NCBI RefSeq assembly: GCF_900604515.1
Contig: NZ_UWOS01000001.1
Location: forward strand, 496,001 to 560,000
DNA: 64,000 nucleotides
From: Arcanobacterium ihumii
GTDB taxonomy: Bacteria; Actinomycetota; Actinomycetes; Actinomycetales; Actinomycetaceae
Direction: 5' to 3'
This document shows positions 38,349-48,720 of the stretch, piece by piece. Below the pieces are notes generated by a model. That model saw only the letters and a list, made by a program, of their open reading frames with translations. It did no database searches and had not been told where the DNA came from. Numbering within the stretch: the first letter of the stretch is position 1; the number at the start of each line of letters is the position of its first letter. A program made the translations under genes and the position numbers.

Positions 38349-39272
38349 CTATTTTCCGTTGTTAATCACTGGAACATTGGACGGATTTTCAGCGTCGCCT
38401 GACTTTCCCGCGATTGAAATCGAATCCCACATCGTCACGTAGAAAGGTGTGGCAGCGCGACGTTCCTTATTCAGCTCTTCTAACTGCTCTTTTTGTTCAG
38501 ATTCACCGCCATTGAGCGCATCTTTATCTACCAAATAAAGCGTCTGACCGGGTAGAACAAAGCCAAGTCGCTGGCGTGCCTGTGACTGGATAAACTGCGG
38601 ATCATTCCACAGTGCAAGTTGCTGCTCCAACTCCTGAACTCGCTCTTTATTCTGTTCTAAGGTGGCGAGTAATTCGCGCTTTTCCTCCTGCTGAGCGATA
38701 TATCCACGCAACGGCGTAGAAACCAAGAACACACCCACCATCACCGTTGCGATAATGAGGGCAAGTCGCAAAGAAAACTGCCGAGTTTTTTCCGAACCAG
38801 AAAGAACAACATTCCATTCAGAACCAAAATCACGACGCCGCCTCGGTTTCGTTTCGGCGCTCTGCTGTTCGGCTGTTGTATTCTGCTTTGTTTTGGCAGT
38901 CGGATCAATCTGCTGAGCAGCCTTATTCTCTTTGTGGAAACGTCGTTTCTTGGAAGAAATCTGTTGCGATGCTTGCTTGGTCGCCTGCCTAGGGCGTTCC
39001 GGCTGAGGCGTTTGAGGATGGCGATTCAACTCCCCTTCGCGCGGTTGCTTTCCCACGCGTTGACCGCGCTGCCCTTGGTGGTTTACCGACTTATGAACCG
39101 AGCGTTTGGTATCTGTAACGGAATTAGGATTACGCTTGCCCACTGGTTGACCAGTTTGTTCGCTTTGACGCGGAGTACGTAGCCGCGAAGGCGATCCCTC
39201 CCTATTTGCACGCGAAGAATCGCCGCTACCAGATTGGCGCGGGCGGCGTGGTGCAGGAGGGCGCGAACTCAT
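38349..39272 (-). CDS. Septum formation initiator (DivIC/FtsB-like) with long basic N-terminus
   Basis: 307 residues. The FtsB/DivIC module is in the C-terminal half: one membrane helix (LALIIATVMVGVFLVS, about residues 175-190), a coiled coil (QQEEKRELLATLEQNKERVQELEQQL, written over roughly 199-224) and a small extracytoplasmic end. The N-terminal 160 residues are disordered-looking and rich in Arg, Gln, Pro, Lys, as in some actinobacterial divisome proteins. Part of the cell-division complex with FtsL/FtsQ. The TAAACT box 6 nt before the ATG suggests a leaderless message; a small ACCTCTA/TAGAGGT dyad overlaps it. Confidence 0.88.
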   Translation of the reverse strand: MSSRPPAPRRPRQSGSGDSSRANREGSPSRLRTPRQSEQTGQPVGKRNPNSVTDTKRSVHKSVNHQGQRGQRVGKQPREGELNRHPQTPQPERPRQATKQASQQISSKKRRFHKENKAAQQIDPTAKTKQNTTAEQQSAETKPRRRRDFGSEWNVVLSGSEKTRQFSLRLALIIATVMVGVFLVSTPLRGYIAQQEEKRELLATLEQNKERVQELEQQLALWNDPQFIQSQARQRLGFVLPGQTLYLVDKDALNGGESEQKEQLEELNKERRAATPFYVTMWDSISIAGKSGDAENPSNVPVINNGK

Positions 39273-39278
39273 ACCTCT

Positions 39279-39284
39279 AGTTTA
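39279..39284 (-). promoter_or_regulatory. -10 box for leaderless divIC-like gene
   Basis: On the minus strand TAAACT is followed by AGAGGT and ATG 39272. A 7-bp dyad (39273-39279 with 39283-39289) straddles it. Confidence 0.45.
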
Positions 39285-39389
39285 GAGGTCTATTCAAAAA
39301 GGTGGCGTATCCACAGGCGGTGAGCCGGCGAACATTTCGAAGGTTCGGGTAGTGCAGATACCTCGTCTTTCACCAACCGATAACAAAAA

Positions 39390-39420
39390 GGGTGGGGCGG
39401 TGCAATGCACCGCCCCACCC
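39390..39420 (-). terminator. Terminator after enolase
   Basis: Perfect 15-bp stem beginning GGGTGGGGCGGTGCA with a one-base centre. On the minus strand it is followed by CTTTTTGTTATC. Confidence 0.8.
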
Positions 39421-39469
39421 AAAGCACTTTCGCAAAAGTTACTCAGTATTGAGCACCTACGCAAACAGC

Positions 39470-40861
<1,392 letters not shown>

Positions 40862-40971
40862 CTACAACCACTGTGAATTTCCCACACGGTGAAGAAAGTG
40901 GGACCGATTTTCACCCGAGAGGGAAAATATCCCAAACCGAGAGCAAACCTTCGAATCGAAGGAAACCTTCC

Positions 40972-43900
40972 CTATTGCGCAATGAAGACGGCGTAGATCA
41001 GTTTCTCGACGAATTCAATGATTTCGTCGTTGTCCAGCGGTTTCTCGACGCCAAGCATGCGTCCGCCGTCGGCATCTGGCATCGGAACGAGCAGCGCACG
41101 CACGGCAGGTTTAACCACGGCGCGCGGATACAGGCGCTTCAGCCGCACCTGCCGCGAATCCGGCAACTGCACCGGCGCAAAACGGATATTTCTCCCTTGC
41201 ATGGTGATTTCCTCAATCCCCACTCCACGCGCCATTTCGCGAAGCTGAGCCAATCTAAAGAGCCGCTTAACTTCCGTCGGAATCTTTCCATAACGGTCCA
41301 CCAGTTCATTGGCGACGTCGTCGCGTTCCGTTTCGTTCGTCGTCTGCGCGATCTTAGTGTAGATTTCCAAACGCAACCGTTCAGAACTCACCCATGTTTG
41401 TGGAACGTAGGCATCGAGCGGTAACTCGATCCGAACGTCAGCGTTCTTTTCTTCCTCAGTTCGCTTATCTTGCCCGGTCATCTGCGCAACTGCTTCAGAG
41501 ACCATGCGCAGATACAAGTCGAAACCTACCCCGGCGATGTGCCCAGATTGTTCACCTCCAAGCAAGTTTCCAGCACCTCGAATCTCTAGATCCTTCAGCG
41601 CAACTTGAATTCCTGCACCCAATTCGGTGTGCGATGCGATCGTTCGAAGGCGCTCAATCGCCGTCTCCGTCATCGCTTTATCGGGCGGATAAAGGAAATA
41701 GGCGTAAGCGCGCTCACGGCCACGTCCCACACGCCCGCGCAACTGATGTAACTGCGAAAGTCCAAGTTTTTGAGCGTCCTCAACAATAAGCGTATTCGCG
41801 TTAGAAATATCGAGTCCCGTTTCAACGATCGTGGTACATACGAGCACGTCAATCTCTTTGTCCCAGAACTGCTGAATCACGCTCTCGAGCTGGTATTCGC
41901 TCATCTTTCCGTGGGCGACGCCGATGCGCGCTTCTGGAACAAGCTCTCCGAGTCCCGCTGCAACTTTATCGATACTTTCGGTGCGGTTATGAATATAAAA
42001 AACCTGACCATCACGCAATAATTCACGTTTGATCGCTGCCGAAACCTGCTTCGATTCCTGCGCTCCCACATAGGTGAGGATCGGATGGCGTTCTTCCGGC
42101 GGCGTCGCCAATGTAGACATCTGCCGGATTCCGGTTACCGCCATTTCGAGCGTGCGCGGAATCGGAGTAGCACTCATCGCCAAAACATCAACGGTTGGAT
42201 AGAGCTGCTTGAGTGTTTCTTTGTGTTCAACACCGAACCGCTGCTCTTCATCAATAATCACCAAACCGAGGTTCTTAAATCGCACGTCACCGGTAATAAG
42301 CTTGTGGGTACCAATCACCACATCAATGCTTCCCTTGGAAACACCGCCCTTGACCTTCTGTGTCTCTTTCGCCGTTTGAAAACGCGAAAGACTATCCACT
42401 ACTACGGGGAATCCTGCATAACGTTCTTTGAAAGTTTCAAGGTGTTGCTGTACCAAAAGCGTGGTTGGCACCAGCACCGCAACCTGCATTCCGTCTTGGA
42501 CTGCCTTAAATGCTGCACGAACAGCAATCTCAGTTTTGCCGTAGCCCACATCGCCCGAAATCAAGCGATCCATCGGCTCAAGCGATTCCATATCCCGCTT
42601 GACTTCCTCAATCGTGGAGAGCTGATCGGGCGTCTCCACAAATTCGAAAGCGTCCTCGAGTTCACGTTGCCACGGAGTATCTGGACCGAAGGCGTGCCCG
42701 CGCGTCGCTCTGCGTTGCGCATAAAGACGAATTAATTCCTTGGCAATCTGGCGAACCGCAGCCCGTGCCTTCGCCTTCGTCTTCGCCCAGTCAGCACCGC
42801 CCATCTTATTGAGGGACGGTGCATCTCCACCCGAGTACTTGCTCACCTGGTCTAGTTGATCGGTGGGCACCCACAGCTGGTCACGCGGTCCGCCGCGTTT
42901 TGATGCCGAATACTCCAGCACCACGTATTCACGTTGGGTTCCACCAGGTCCACCAAGCGAGCGCTTCGCCAGTTTAACGAACTGCGCAACTCCATGGCGT
43001 TCGTGAACCACATAATCGCCAGGCTTAAGCGAGAGCGGATCTACCGACTTCTTCCTGCGTTTAGGCATAGTTCTCTTGTCTCGAAGTGTCGTGCGAACAC
43101 GAGACATGAGATCGTGGGCAGAGTATACGGCGAACTTCGCGTCATCGGAAATAAAGCCGGTTGCAAGACTCGCAGCAACGATAGTTACGATGCCAGGCAT
43201 GGGAGCGTCGTTGAGATCCTCAACCATTTTTGCCGGAACGTCAATATCCATCAGCTGTTCTTGAAGACGCCGGCCCATACCTGCGCCTTCGACTGCAACA
43301 ACAACCGTCCACCCTTCGCGAGCGCGTACATCTAGCTCAGCCAAGGCTTCGTCAATCTTTCCGGAGAAATTATTCGGCTCACGTAGCCCGAAGGACAGCA
43401 CTGACTCCCCTGAGAATGCTCCAAGAGACCACCAAGACATCCCAAGGTCAATCACAGCCGCGCGAGTAGCGCTGAGGCTGGAGAATGACGCAGCATCTAC
43501 GCTCACCGGAACTTTTCCACCTGCAGCTGCACTGGACCATGCGGCGGCAAGGAATTCGTCAGTAGTAGCCATCAGAGACTCTGCATGGGCGCGAATTCGT
43601 TCAGGTTCTACTAGAAGCACCCTCGAACCCTTGGGGAGCTCTCCCACCACCGGAACCATTTTCTCAACCAAGATAGGCGCAAGGGACTCCATCCCTTCAA
43701 CTGCAATTCCGTTGGCGATCTTATCGAGCATATCGATTGCACCTGGAAAGTCTGATAACGCCGCAGTAGCTCGAGAGCGAACGTCCTGAGTTATAAGAAT
43801 TTCACGGCAAGGTGGAGCATAGACTTGCTCAACTTCATCCATTGAGCGTTGATCAGCAACCGAGAACTGGCGAATTTCTTCGACTTCATCACCGAAGAAT

Positions 43901-44493
43901 TCAATCCTAAGCGGATGCGGTTCAGTAGGTGGGAAGATGTCAATAATGCCACCTCGAACGGCAAACTCTCCGCGATTCTCAACCATGTCCACATGTGCAT
44001 AGGCAGCATTCATCAAATCTTCTTGCAAGGTAGCGAGATCGTAAATATCGCCAACGCAAAGGCGCACGGCTTGGAGTTCACCAAGCCCTGCAGAAATCGG
44101 CTGAAGAAGTGCTCGAGCAGGCATGACTAGCACCTTGAGCTCGGGGAACTCTTCTGGATGAGCGAGTCTACGAAGTACGCGCAAGCGTTGGGCCACCGTA
44201 TCGGATCGTGGCGATAGGCGCTCATGTGGAAGCGTTTCCCACGATGGAAAAATTGCCACGGACGAACTTGGTAGATACGCCGCGAGCTCTACCTCTAGTT
44301 GTTGCGCTTCACGATCGGAAGCAGTTACCGCAACTTGGAGAGGAACCGATTGACCAGTTCGTGCACCCGCAAGTACAGCAAGAAAAGGTGCCGTCGCACC
44401 ACGTGGGATATCGACGTCGACGAACCTCTCAGGCATTAGTGGCTCAATGTTCGATTGTTCCGCAACTAGGTCAAGGAGGGAATGAAGATTCAT
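40972..44493 (-). CDS. mfd: Transcription-repair coupling factor Mfd
   Basis: 1173 residues. UvrB-like N-terminal domain, CarD-like RNA polymerase interaction domain (KPGDYVVHERHGVAQFV, about residue 500), and a superfamily 2 helicase module with SGDVGYGKTEIAVRAAF (Walker A), IDEEQRFGVEHKE (DEEQ box), and QLHQLRGRVGR. C-terminal TRCF domain follows. Mfd removes stalled RNA polymerase and recruits UvrA to lesions on the transcribed strand. It starts 17 bp after pth, so pth-mfd is an operon, a frequent actinobacterial arrangement. Confidence 0.97.
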   Translation of the reverse strand: MNLHSLLDLVAEQSNIEPLMPERFVDVDIPRGATAPFLAVLAGARTGQSVPLQVAVTASDREAQQLEVELAAYLPSSSVAIFPSWETLPHERLSPRSDTVAQRLRVLRRLAHPEEFPELKVLVMPARALLQPISAGLGELQAVRLCVGDIYDLATLQEDLMNAAYAHVDMVENRGEFAVRGGIIDIFPPTEPHPLRIEFFGDEVEEIRQFSVADQRSMDEVEQVYAPPCREILITQDVRSRATAALSDFPGAIDMLDKIANGIAVEGMESLAPILVEKMVPVVGELPKGSRVLLVEPERIRAHAESLMATTDEFLAAAWSSAAAGGKVPVSVDAASFSSLSATRAAVIDLGMSWWSLGAFSGESVLSFGLREPNNFSGKIDEALAELDVRAREGWTVVVAVEGAGMGRRLQEQLMDIDVPAKMVEDLNDAPMPGIVTIVAASLATGFISDDAKFAVYSAHDLMSRVRTTLRDKRTMPKRRKKSVDPLSLKPGDYVVHERHGVAQFVKLAKRSLGGPGGTQREYVVLEYSASKRGGPRDQLWVPTDQLDQVSKYSGGDAPSLNKMGGADWAKTKAKARAAVRQIAKELIRLYAQRRATRGHAFGPDTPWQRELEDAFEFVETPDQLSTIEEVKRDMESLEPMDRLISGDVGYGKTEIAVRAAFKAVQDGMQVAVLVPTTLLVQQHLETFKERYAGFPVVVDSLSRFQTAKETQKVKGGVSKGSIDVVIGTHKLITGDVRFKNLGLVIIDEEQRFGVEHKETLKQLYPTVDVLAMSATPIPRTLEMAVTGIRQMSTLATPPEERHPILTYVGAQESKQVSAAIKRELLRDGQVFYIHNRTESIDKVAAGLGELVPEARIGVAHGKMSEYQLESVIQQFWDKEIDVLVCTTIVETGLDISNANTLIVEDAQKLGLSQLHQLRGRVGRGRERAYAYFLYPPDKAMTETAIERLRTIASHTELGAGIQVALKDLEIRGAGNLLGGEQSGHIAGVGFDLYLRMVSEAVAQMTGQDKRTEEEKNADVRIELPLDAYVPQTWVSSERLRLEIYTKIAQTTNETERDDVANELVDRYGKIPTEVKRLFRLAQLREMARGVGIEEITMQGRNIRFAPVQLPDSRQVRLKRLYPRAVVKPAVRALLVPMPDADGGRMLGVEKPLDNDEIIEFVEKLIYAVFIAQ

Positions 44494-44510
44494 GTGCTTT
44501 CCGATGAAGA

Positions 44511-45095
44511 TTAGGCAGTGTGGAGACGCATTTGAGCGGTCTCTAAACCGTGTTCTAGAACGTCGACGACGGCGTCAGCAGCGTCCGAAATAAGGAACGG
44601 GAGTTCTTTGCGCTCGGAAGGCGAAAACTCCGCAAGAACAAAATCAGCAGGATCTTGGCGGCCTGGCGGGCGCCCGACTCCAAAGCGCAGGCGAATATAG
44701 TTTTTATTGCCTAACGACTGGGAGATAGACTTCAATCCATTGTGACCACCTTCGCCGCCGCCCCGCTTCAGTTTGAGAGTGCCGAAGGGTAAATCTAGTT
44801 CATCGTGCACAACAAGCAGCGTATCTACCGGAGCATTGAAGTAGCCCATCAACGCTTTGACCGGTCCACCGGAAGTATTCATATACGATTTCGAAACGCC
44901 AAGGATCACCTGTTCACCCGGTGTGCCAGGGGAAACTCCAATTCGTGCCGAAGCTGCTCTGGTATTGGACTGCCTGTGGTCTGAGAGCTTCGTACCGACC
45001 CTGCTTACGAGTTCATCGATAACCATCTGCCCCACGTTGTGGCGCGTTTTTTGGTATTTAGGGCCAGGATTCCCCAATCCCACCACGGTGTACAT
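44511..45095 (-). CDS. pth: Peptidyl-tRNA hydrolase
   Basis: 194 residues from ATG 45095, which has AAGGAG 4-9 nt upstream. VVGLGNPGPKYQKTRHN carries the catalytic His at about residue 20; FMKPxTxMN-equivalent SKSYMNTSG and the GGHNGLKSI loop are present. It releases peptide from prematurely dropped peptidyl-tRNA. Followed 17 bp later by mfd, which it precedes in the same operon. Confidence 0.96.
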   Translation of the reverse strand: MYTVVGLGNPGPKYQKTRHNVGQMVIDELVSRVGTKLSDHRQSNTRAASARIGVSPGTPGEQVILGVSKSYMNTSGGPVKALMGYFNAPVDTLLVVHDELDLPFGTLKLKRGGGEGGHNGLKSISQSLGNKNYIRLRFGVGRPPGRQDPADFVLAEFSPSERKELPFLISDAADAVVDVLEHGLETAQMRLHTA

Positions 45096-45191
45096 GTTTT
45101 CTCCTTGCATAGTCTCTGAGATCTATTTTCCCTCATCTGAACAACAAATGCATGAAGGCCTACCACACAGGCAGGCCTCCACACTAAGAAA

Positions 45192-45216
45192 AACTCATCG
45201 CAGAGTTAATCTGCGA
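45192..45216 (-). terminator. Terminator after rplY
   Basis: TCGCAGA / TCTGCGA hairpin (45198-45216) with a 5-nt loop, followed on the minus strand by TGAGTTTTTC. Confidence 0.55.
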
Positions 45217-45222
45217 GTTCAT

Positions 45223-45822
45223 TCACTCAGCAGACTCAGCTTCTTCCGACTCTTCTGAGTCTCCTGCTTCGTCTTCACCGAGCTCAACCACTGGGATCGA
45301 AACAGCAATAACTGGTGCTTCTGGATCTACAGCCGTCTCTACACCCTCTGGAAGCTCGAGATCAGCGATACGAATAGTGGTACCATCCTCAAGTCCTTCG
45401 ACCGAAACAGTGATGTGCTCAGGAATCGAGGTTGCCGGTGCCAGAACCGAGAGGGTAAGAAGCTCAACTGAAGCAACTGCTCCACCGAAAGGCTCGCCTT
45501 CGGTAAGGATTGGGACTTCAACTTCAACCTTCTGGTCTGCCTTCACACGGAACAAGTCAACGTGTTCGATGATGCGTGAAAGCGGGTTGCGCTGAACATC
45601 CTTGACCAATGCAAGCTGCTTCTTTCCTTCAACTTCAAGGGAAAGAAGCGCGTTAGCGTTGCTACGAACTTCCATGTAGATTTCATGAGCGTCGAATGAA
45701 AGGTGAAGTGGGGCCTCGTCAAAACCGTAAAGAACTGCAGGGGTGCGGTTCTCACGGCGAAGCTGACGGGCTGCGCCCTTTCCAAAGTTTTCGCGCTTTT
45801 CAGCTTTAATAGCGTCTGCCAT
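45223..45822 (-). CDS. rplY: Large ribosomal subunit protein L25 (Ctc-type)
   Basis: 199 residues. N-terminal 5S rRNA-binding L25 domain (RENFGKGAARQLRRENRTPAVLYG, spanning about 8-32) plus a C-terminal TL5-type beta domain, giving the longer general-stress-protein Ctc form. Ends with an acidic tail (GEDEAGDSEESEEAESAE). SD AAGGAG is 9-10 nt upstream of the ATG. In most actinobacteria rplY directly follows prs; here a 14-kb island separates them. Confidence 0.96.
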   Translation of the reverse strand: MADAIKAEKRENFGKGAARQLRRENRTPAVLYGFDEAPLHLSFDAHEIYMEVRSNANALLSLEVEGKKQLALVKDVQRNPLSRIIEHVDLFRVKADQKVEVEVPILTEGEPFGGAVASVELLTLSVLAPATSIPEHITVSVEGLEDGTTIRIADLELPEGVETAVDPEAPVIAVSIPVVELGEDEAGDSEESEEAESAE

Positions 45823-46224
45823 CTCTATACTCCTTTTGTTAATCTAGACGGCCTCAGTACGGAGGCTACGCAGGAGCATAGACACCGCGTCGATAACGGA
45901 ACATGGACGCCGTCTTTCAGACGTTCACTTGCTTCTTAACGAATGCATTCCAATGAGGAGCACGTTCACACAAGCTATTCCCTCGCCGAGGCAACTCTAT
46001 AAGTTTACATACAAAAACCTTCGTGAAAAAACAGATGTGCGAACGTCACACTCTTTAAGAAATTACGGTTTTGTGTTCGCTTCAGAATTGAGTTAGCTAG
46101 CGAAGCCTGCACTATTGCTTATTAATTTAAAATGCTCCTTGGAAAAACTAGCCTGGTAGACAGGATCGTTTCCCAAGGAGCATTTCCTTTAGCAGAACTG
46201 TAGCCAATTATCTCGCAATGCTAT
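45823..46224. other. 402-bp intergenic boundary region between rplY and the fix cluster
   Basis: No protein frame or RNA gene recognised. Near rplY are two small hairpins that would lie in the rplY leader: GCCTC/GAGGC (45851-45866) and CGTCT/AGACG (45911-45923). Toward fixX is the hairpin at 46130-46185. The region is AT-rich and is one edge of the inserted island. Confidence 0.5.
46130..46185 (-). terminator. Hairpin downstream of fixX, likely terminator
   Basis: AAATGCTCCTTGG (46130-46142) pairs with CCAAGGAGCATTT (46173-46185), a 13-bp stem, about 40 bp downstream of the fixX stop on the minus strand, with AT-rich sequence next to it. Confidence 0.5.
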
Positions 46225-46521
46225 TCAGCCTTCACGGAAGATAATTCCCATCGAGCTTTCCGGATAATGCCATTTCAACACACCCGGAGGAGCGACTGCC
46301 AAACAGGTGCCACACTCAAGGCAAGCCGCATATTCGATCGATATTGTTCCATCTGCTTCTTCTGCGTAAACGCGAGCTGGGCAAACTTGCACTAAGAGCT
46401 TTCCCGCTCCCGTTGATCGAGCTAACTCTTGATTGATTTCAATGTGCGAATTTTCTTCGTCGGTTTCATACATGTTACTGCCCAAACGCGCAGCAACGGT
46501 ACCTGGTTCATATCGAGTCAT
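46225..46521 (-). CDS. fixX: Ferredoxin-like protein FixX
   Basis: 98 residues. Cys47 in VCPARVY and the CLECGTC triple (Cys67, Cys70, Cys73) supply ligands for one 4Fe-4S cluster, as in FixX. The C-terminal HYPESSMGIIFREG ends in the family-typical W-Y-P-x-G pattern. FixX joins FixABC to pass electrons toward a quinone or acyl-CoA reductase. The gene starts at the last base of the fixC stop, so translation is coupled. Confidence 0.94.
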   Translation of the reverse strand: MTRYEPGTVAARLGSNMYETDEENSHIEINQELARSTGAGKLLVQVCPARVYAEEADGTISIEYAACLECGTCLAVAPPGVLKWHYPESSMGIIFREG

Positions 46522-47819
46522 TACATCGCCCTCACAGCATTAATCGCGATTTTTACTAAACGAACCATTGACATCTTCGACTTCTTAAAAGCACCCCACG
46601 CAACTGGGAGAATCCTCTTTCTAGGAGTCAAATCAAGGTTATACACGCCAAAGAACGTATCGGCTAGTAATTTTCCGACGTCACCATACATCTCTTTGGT
46701 GGTTTCTAAGAAATGTGGTGCTCGCTGGAAGGTTTCCATATCTTTGCCCAGCCAACTTTGTTCATATTCGCTCACGTAAGCTTCGAGCTTCGCTTGAGAA
46801 TAATCCTCCGCAGCCAGAGCACTCGAGATTACTTTCGATGCACACACTGCACTTTGCGCAGCTAAATCCATACCACGAACTGTAAGTCCTGTATTCAAAG
46901 TGAATCCAGCAGCATCACCAATCACAACTAGACCATTACGAACCAAGTCATGTTGCATGGCTTTTCCACCCTCAGCAACCAAATGACAGCCATATTCGAG
47001 GAGTTCCCCGTCCTGCAAAAATGGAGCGATGAAAGGATGAGTTAGGAAATGATCATGAATATCTGCCGAAGCAAGCCCGCTCTGCTTCAAGTCCTCAAGC
47101 ATCATCACAACACCGATGGAAATGGAATCCTTATTGGTATACATGAATCCGCCACCAGCAACACCTTGTGTGCAGTCGCCTACAATTGCGTAAGCAGCGC
47201 CTTCGTTATCGGAAAGGTTGAAACGTTCTTTGACTTTTTCCTCTCCGATTCGAATCACTGATTTAACGCCTACTCCTAGATGCGAAGCTGGTTCTTTTCC
47301 ACGAATACCTGCATATTGCGAAAGGAAGGAATTAACTCCATCTGCCGCAACAACGATACGGGCTCGAAGGCTTTCATCGCCCGCACGAACTCCCACAAAA
47401 TGGCCATCTTCCGAAATCAGCTCATCAACTTTGATTCCTGGCATGACTGTGACGCCGAGGTCTTCGCACTGCTCAGTCAACCAAGGATCAAGCTTTGCAC
47501 GTAGTACACTCACGGCGTTTATCGGTTGCGCTAGACGCTTATCCCAATAGTCAACGTTTACAACAGATTCTTCGTTCATGAAGCTCAACGTATTGCGAGT
47601 AATAACCCGTTCAACTGGTGCTTCATCAGTAAAGTTTGGAAAAACCTGTTCCATTACTCGACTATAGAAGATACCTCCTGAAAGGTTCTTTGAACCAGGT
47701 TCAACGCCACGTTCAATTAACAGAACTTCGTGACCCTCTTTTGCCAATGAATAGGCGCAAACCGATCCTGAGATGCCACCGCCTACAACGATTACATCAA
47801 AATCATATTCTTCAGCCAT
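46521..47819 (-). CDS. fixC: FixC, electron-transfer flavoprotein:quinone oxidoreductase-like
   Basis: 432 residues. The FAD site VVGGGISGSVCAYSLAKEG is near the N-terminus, SGGIFYSRV follows and VVIGDAAGFTLNTGLTVRGMDLA supplies the second FAD motif. This is the FixC/ETF-QO fold, which accepts electrons from the FixAB flavoprotein. In E. coli fixABCX is required for anaerobic carnitine reduction. Co-directional with fixB (stop 5 bp upstream) and overlapping fixX by one base. Confidence 0.95.
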   Translation of the reverse strand: MAEEYDFDVIVVGGGISGSVCAYSLAKEGHEVLLIERGVEPGSKNLSGGIFYSRVMEQVFPNFTDEAPVERVITRNTLSFMNEESVVNVDYWDKRLAQPINAVSVLRAKLDPWLTEQCEDLGVTVMPGIKVDELISEDGHFVGVRAGDESLRARIVVAADGVNSFLSQYAGIRGKEPASHLGVGVKSVIRIGEEKVKERFNLSDNEGAAYAIVGDCTQGVAGGGFMYTNKDSISIGVVMMLEDLKQSGLASADIHDHFLTHPFIAPFLQDGELLEYGCHLVAEGGKAMQHDLVRNGLVVIGDAAGFTLNTGLTVRGMDLAAQSAVCASKVISSALAAEDYSQAKLEAYVSEYEQSWLGKDMETFQRAPHFLETTKEMYGDVGKLLADTFFGVYNLDLTPRKRILPVAWGAFKKSKMSMVRLVKIAINAVRAM

Positions 47820-47824
47820 TTTTC

Positions 47825-48700
47825 CTACTTCAATGCCTGCGTAAGTTCAGGCAAAACTGTGTAAAGATCGCCAACGATTCCGTAGTCCGCTTTTTCAAAA
47901 ATTACCGCTTTGTCATCATTGTTGATTGCGATAACCGTCTTGGAATCGACCATTCCTGCAGTGTGCTGAATTTGCCCAGAAATACCAATAGCCACGTAAA
48001 TATCTGGGGAAACGTGCTGTCCAGAAATACCAACATATGCATCGCGATCGAGCCATCCAGCTCCCTCTGCCAACGGACGCGAACAACCTAATTCCGCCTC
48101 CAACGCTTGAGCCAAATCGCGCGCTATATCGAGGTCTTCCTCTTTTGCGAAGCCGCGGCCAGCTGCCACGATTCGACGCGCAGATGCGAGATTAACCTTC
48201 TTGCCTTCGGAGGCATCAACGCTTGACACTGTTGCCGAATATGGTTCGACTGATTTATCAACCGCGTTTGCGCCATCACTTCCAGCCTCACCAGTACCGT
48301 CTATTACAGCGACGACGCCGGAAGAAAAAGCTACCTCTTCTTTAACAATTCCTCCAAACCGGAGGCGAGTAGCTGAACCAGCCGAAATTTCTTTCACTCC
48401 TGTCAATACAGGAGCATCCAGCGTTGCCGCAATGGCACCGGCTAGAACACGACCAGTTGCGGAGTTCACGCACAGAACGACATCGCCTTCCTCAACGTCA
48501 TGGGCGAGTATTTCAGATATCGCACCCGCATATGCCTCAACCGGTACATTCGCACTAATTGGAACACGAATAACGTGATCTGCTCCGCTAATCTGAGCGT
48601 CCCCAGCCACAAGCACATTAACGTTGCCACCAATTTCTTTTGCGATTGAAATAAGGTTCGCAATTTGTTCGTCTTCACAAACAATCCAAGTATTAGCCAT
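47825..48700 (-). CDS. fixB: Electron-transfer flavoprotein alpha subunit FixB
   Basis: 291 residues from ATG 48700, with GGGAG 9 nt upstream; an in-frame GTG at 48709 adds three residues. The C-terminal FAD-binding segment is present: GISGQIQHTAGM with conserved GQHVSPD and INNDDKA. FixB pairs with FixA as an ETF that carries FAD. It lies between fixA (20 bp upstream) and fixC (5 bp downstream) in one operon. Confidence 0.95.
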   Translation of the reverse strand: MANTWIVCEDEQIANLISIAKEIGGNVNVLVAGDAQISGADHVIRVPISANVPVEAYAGAISEILAHDVEEGDVVLCVNSATGRVLAGAIAATLDAPVLTGVKEISAGSATRLRFGGIVKEEVAFSSGVVAVIDGTGEAGSDGANAVDKSVEPYSATVSSVDASEGKKVNLASARRIVAAGRGFAKEEDLDIARDLAQALEAELGCSRPLAEGAGWLDRDAYVGISGQHVSPDIYVAIGISGQIQHTAGMVDSKTVIAINNDDKAVIFEKADYGIVGDLYTVLPELTQALK

Positions 48701-48720
48701 TTCTTTCACTCCCTAAAATC

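Noticed and set aside
40948-40962. CCTTCGA/TCGAAGG hairpin near the 3' end of mfd as an operator
   Set aside because: The short 7-bp stem has only a one-base loop and sits just after the mfd stop, so it is at best a weak terminator part.
46130-46185. Possible attachment site or transposon end at the island edge
   Set aside because: It is a simple 13-bp hairpin next to fixX; no direct repeats or integrase were found at the two edges.
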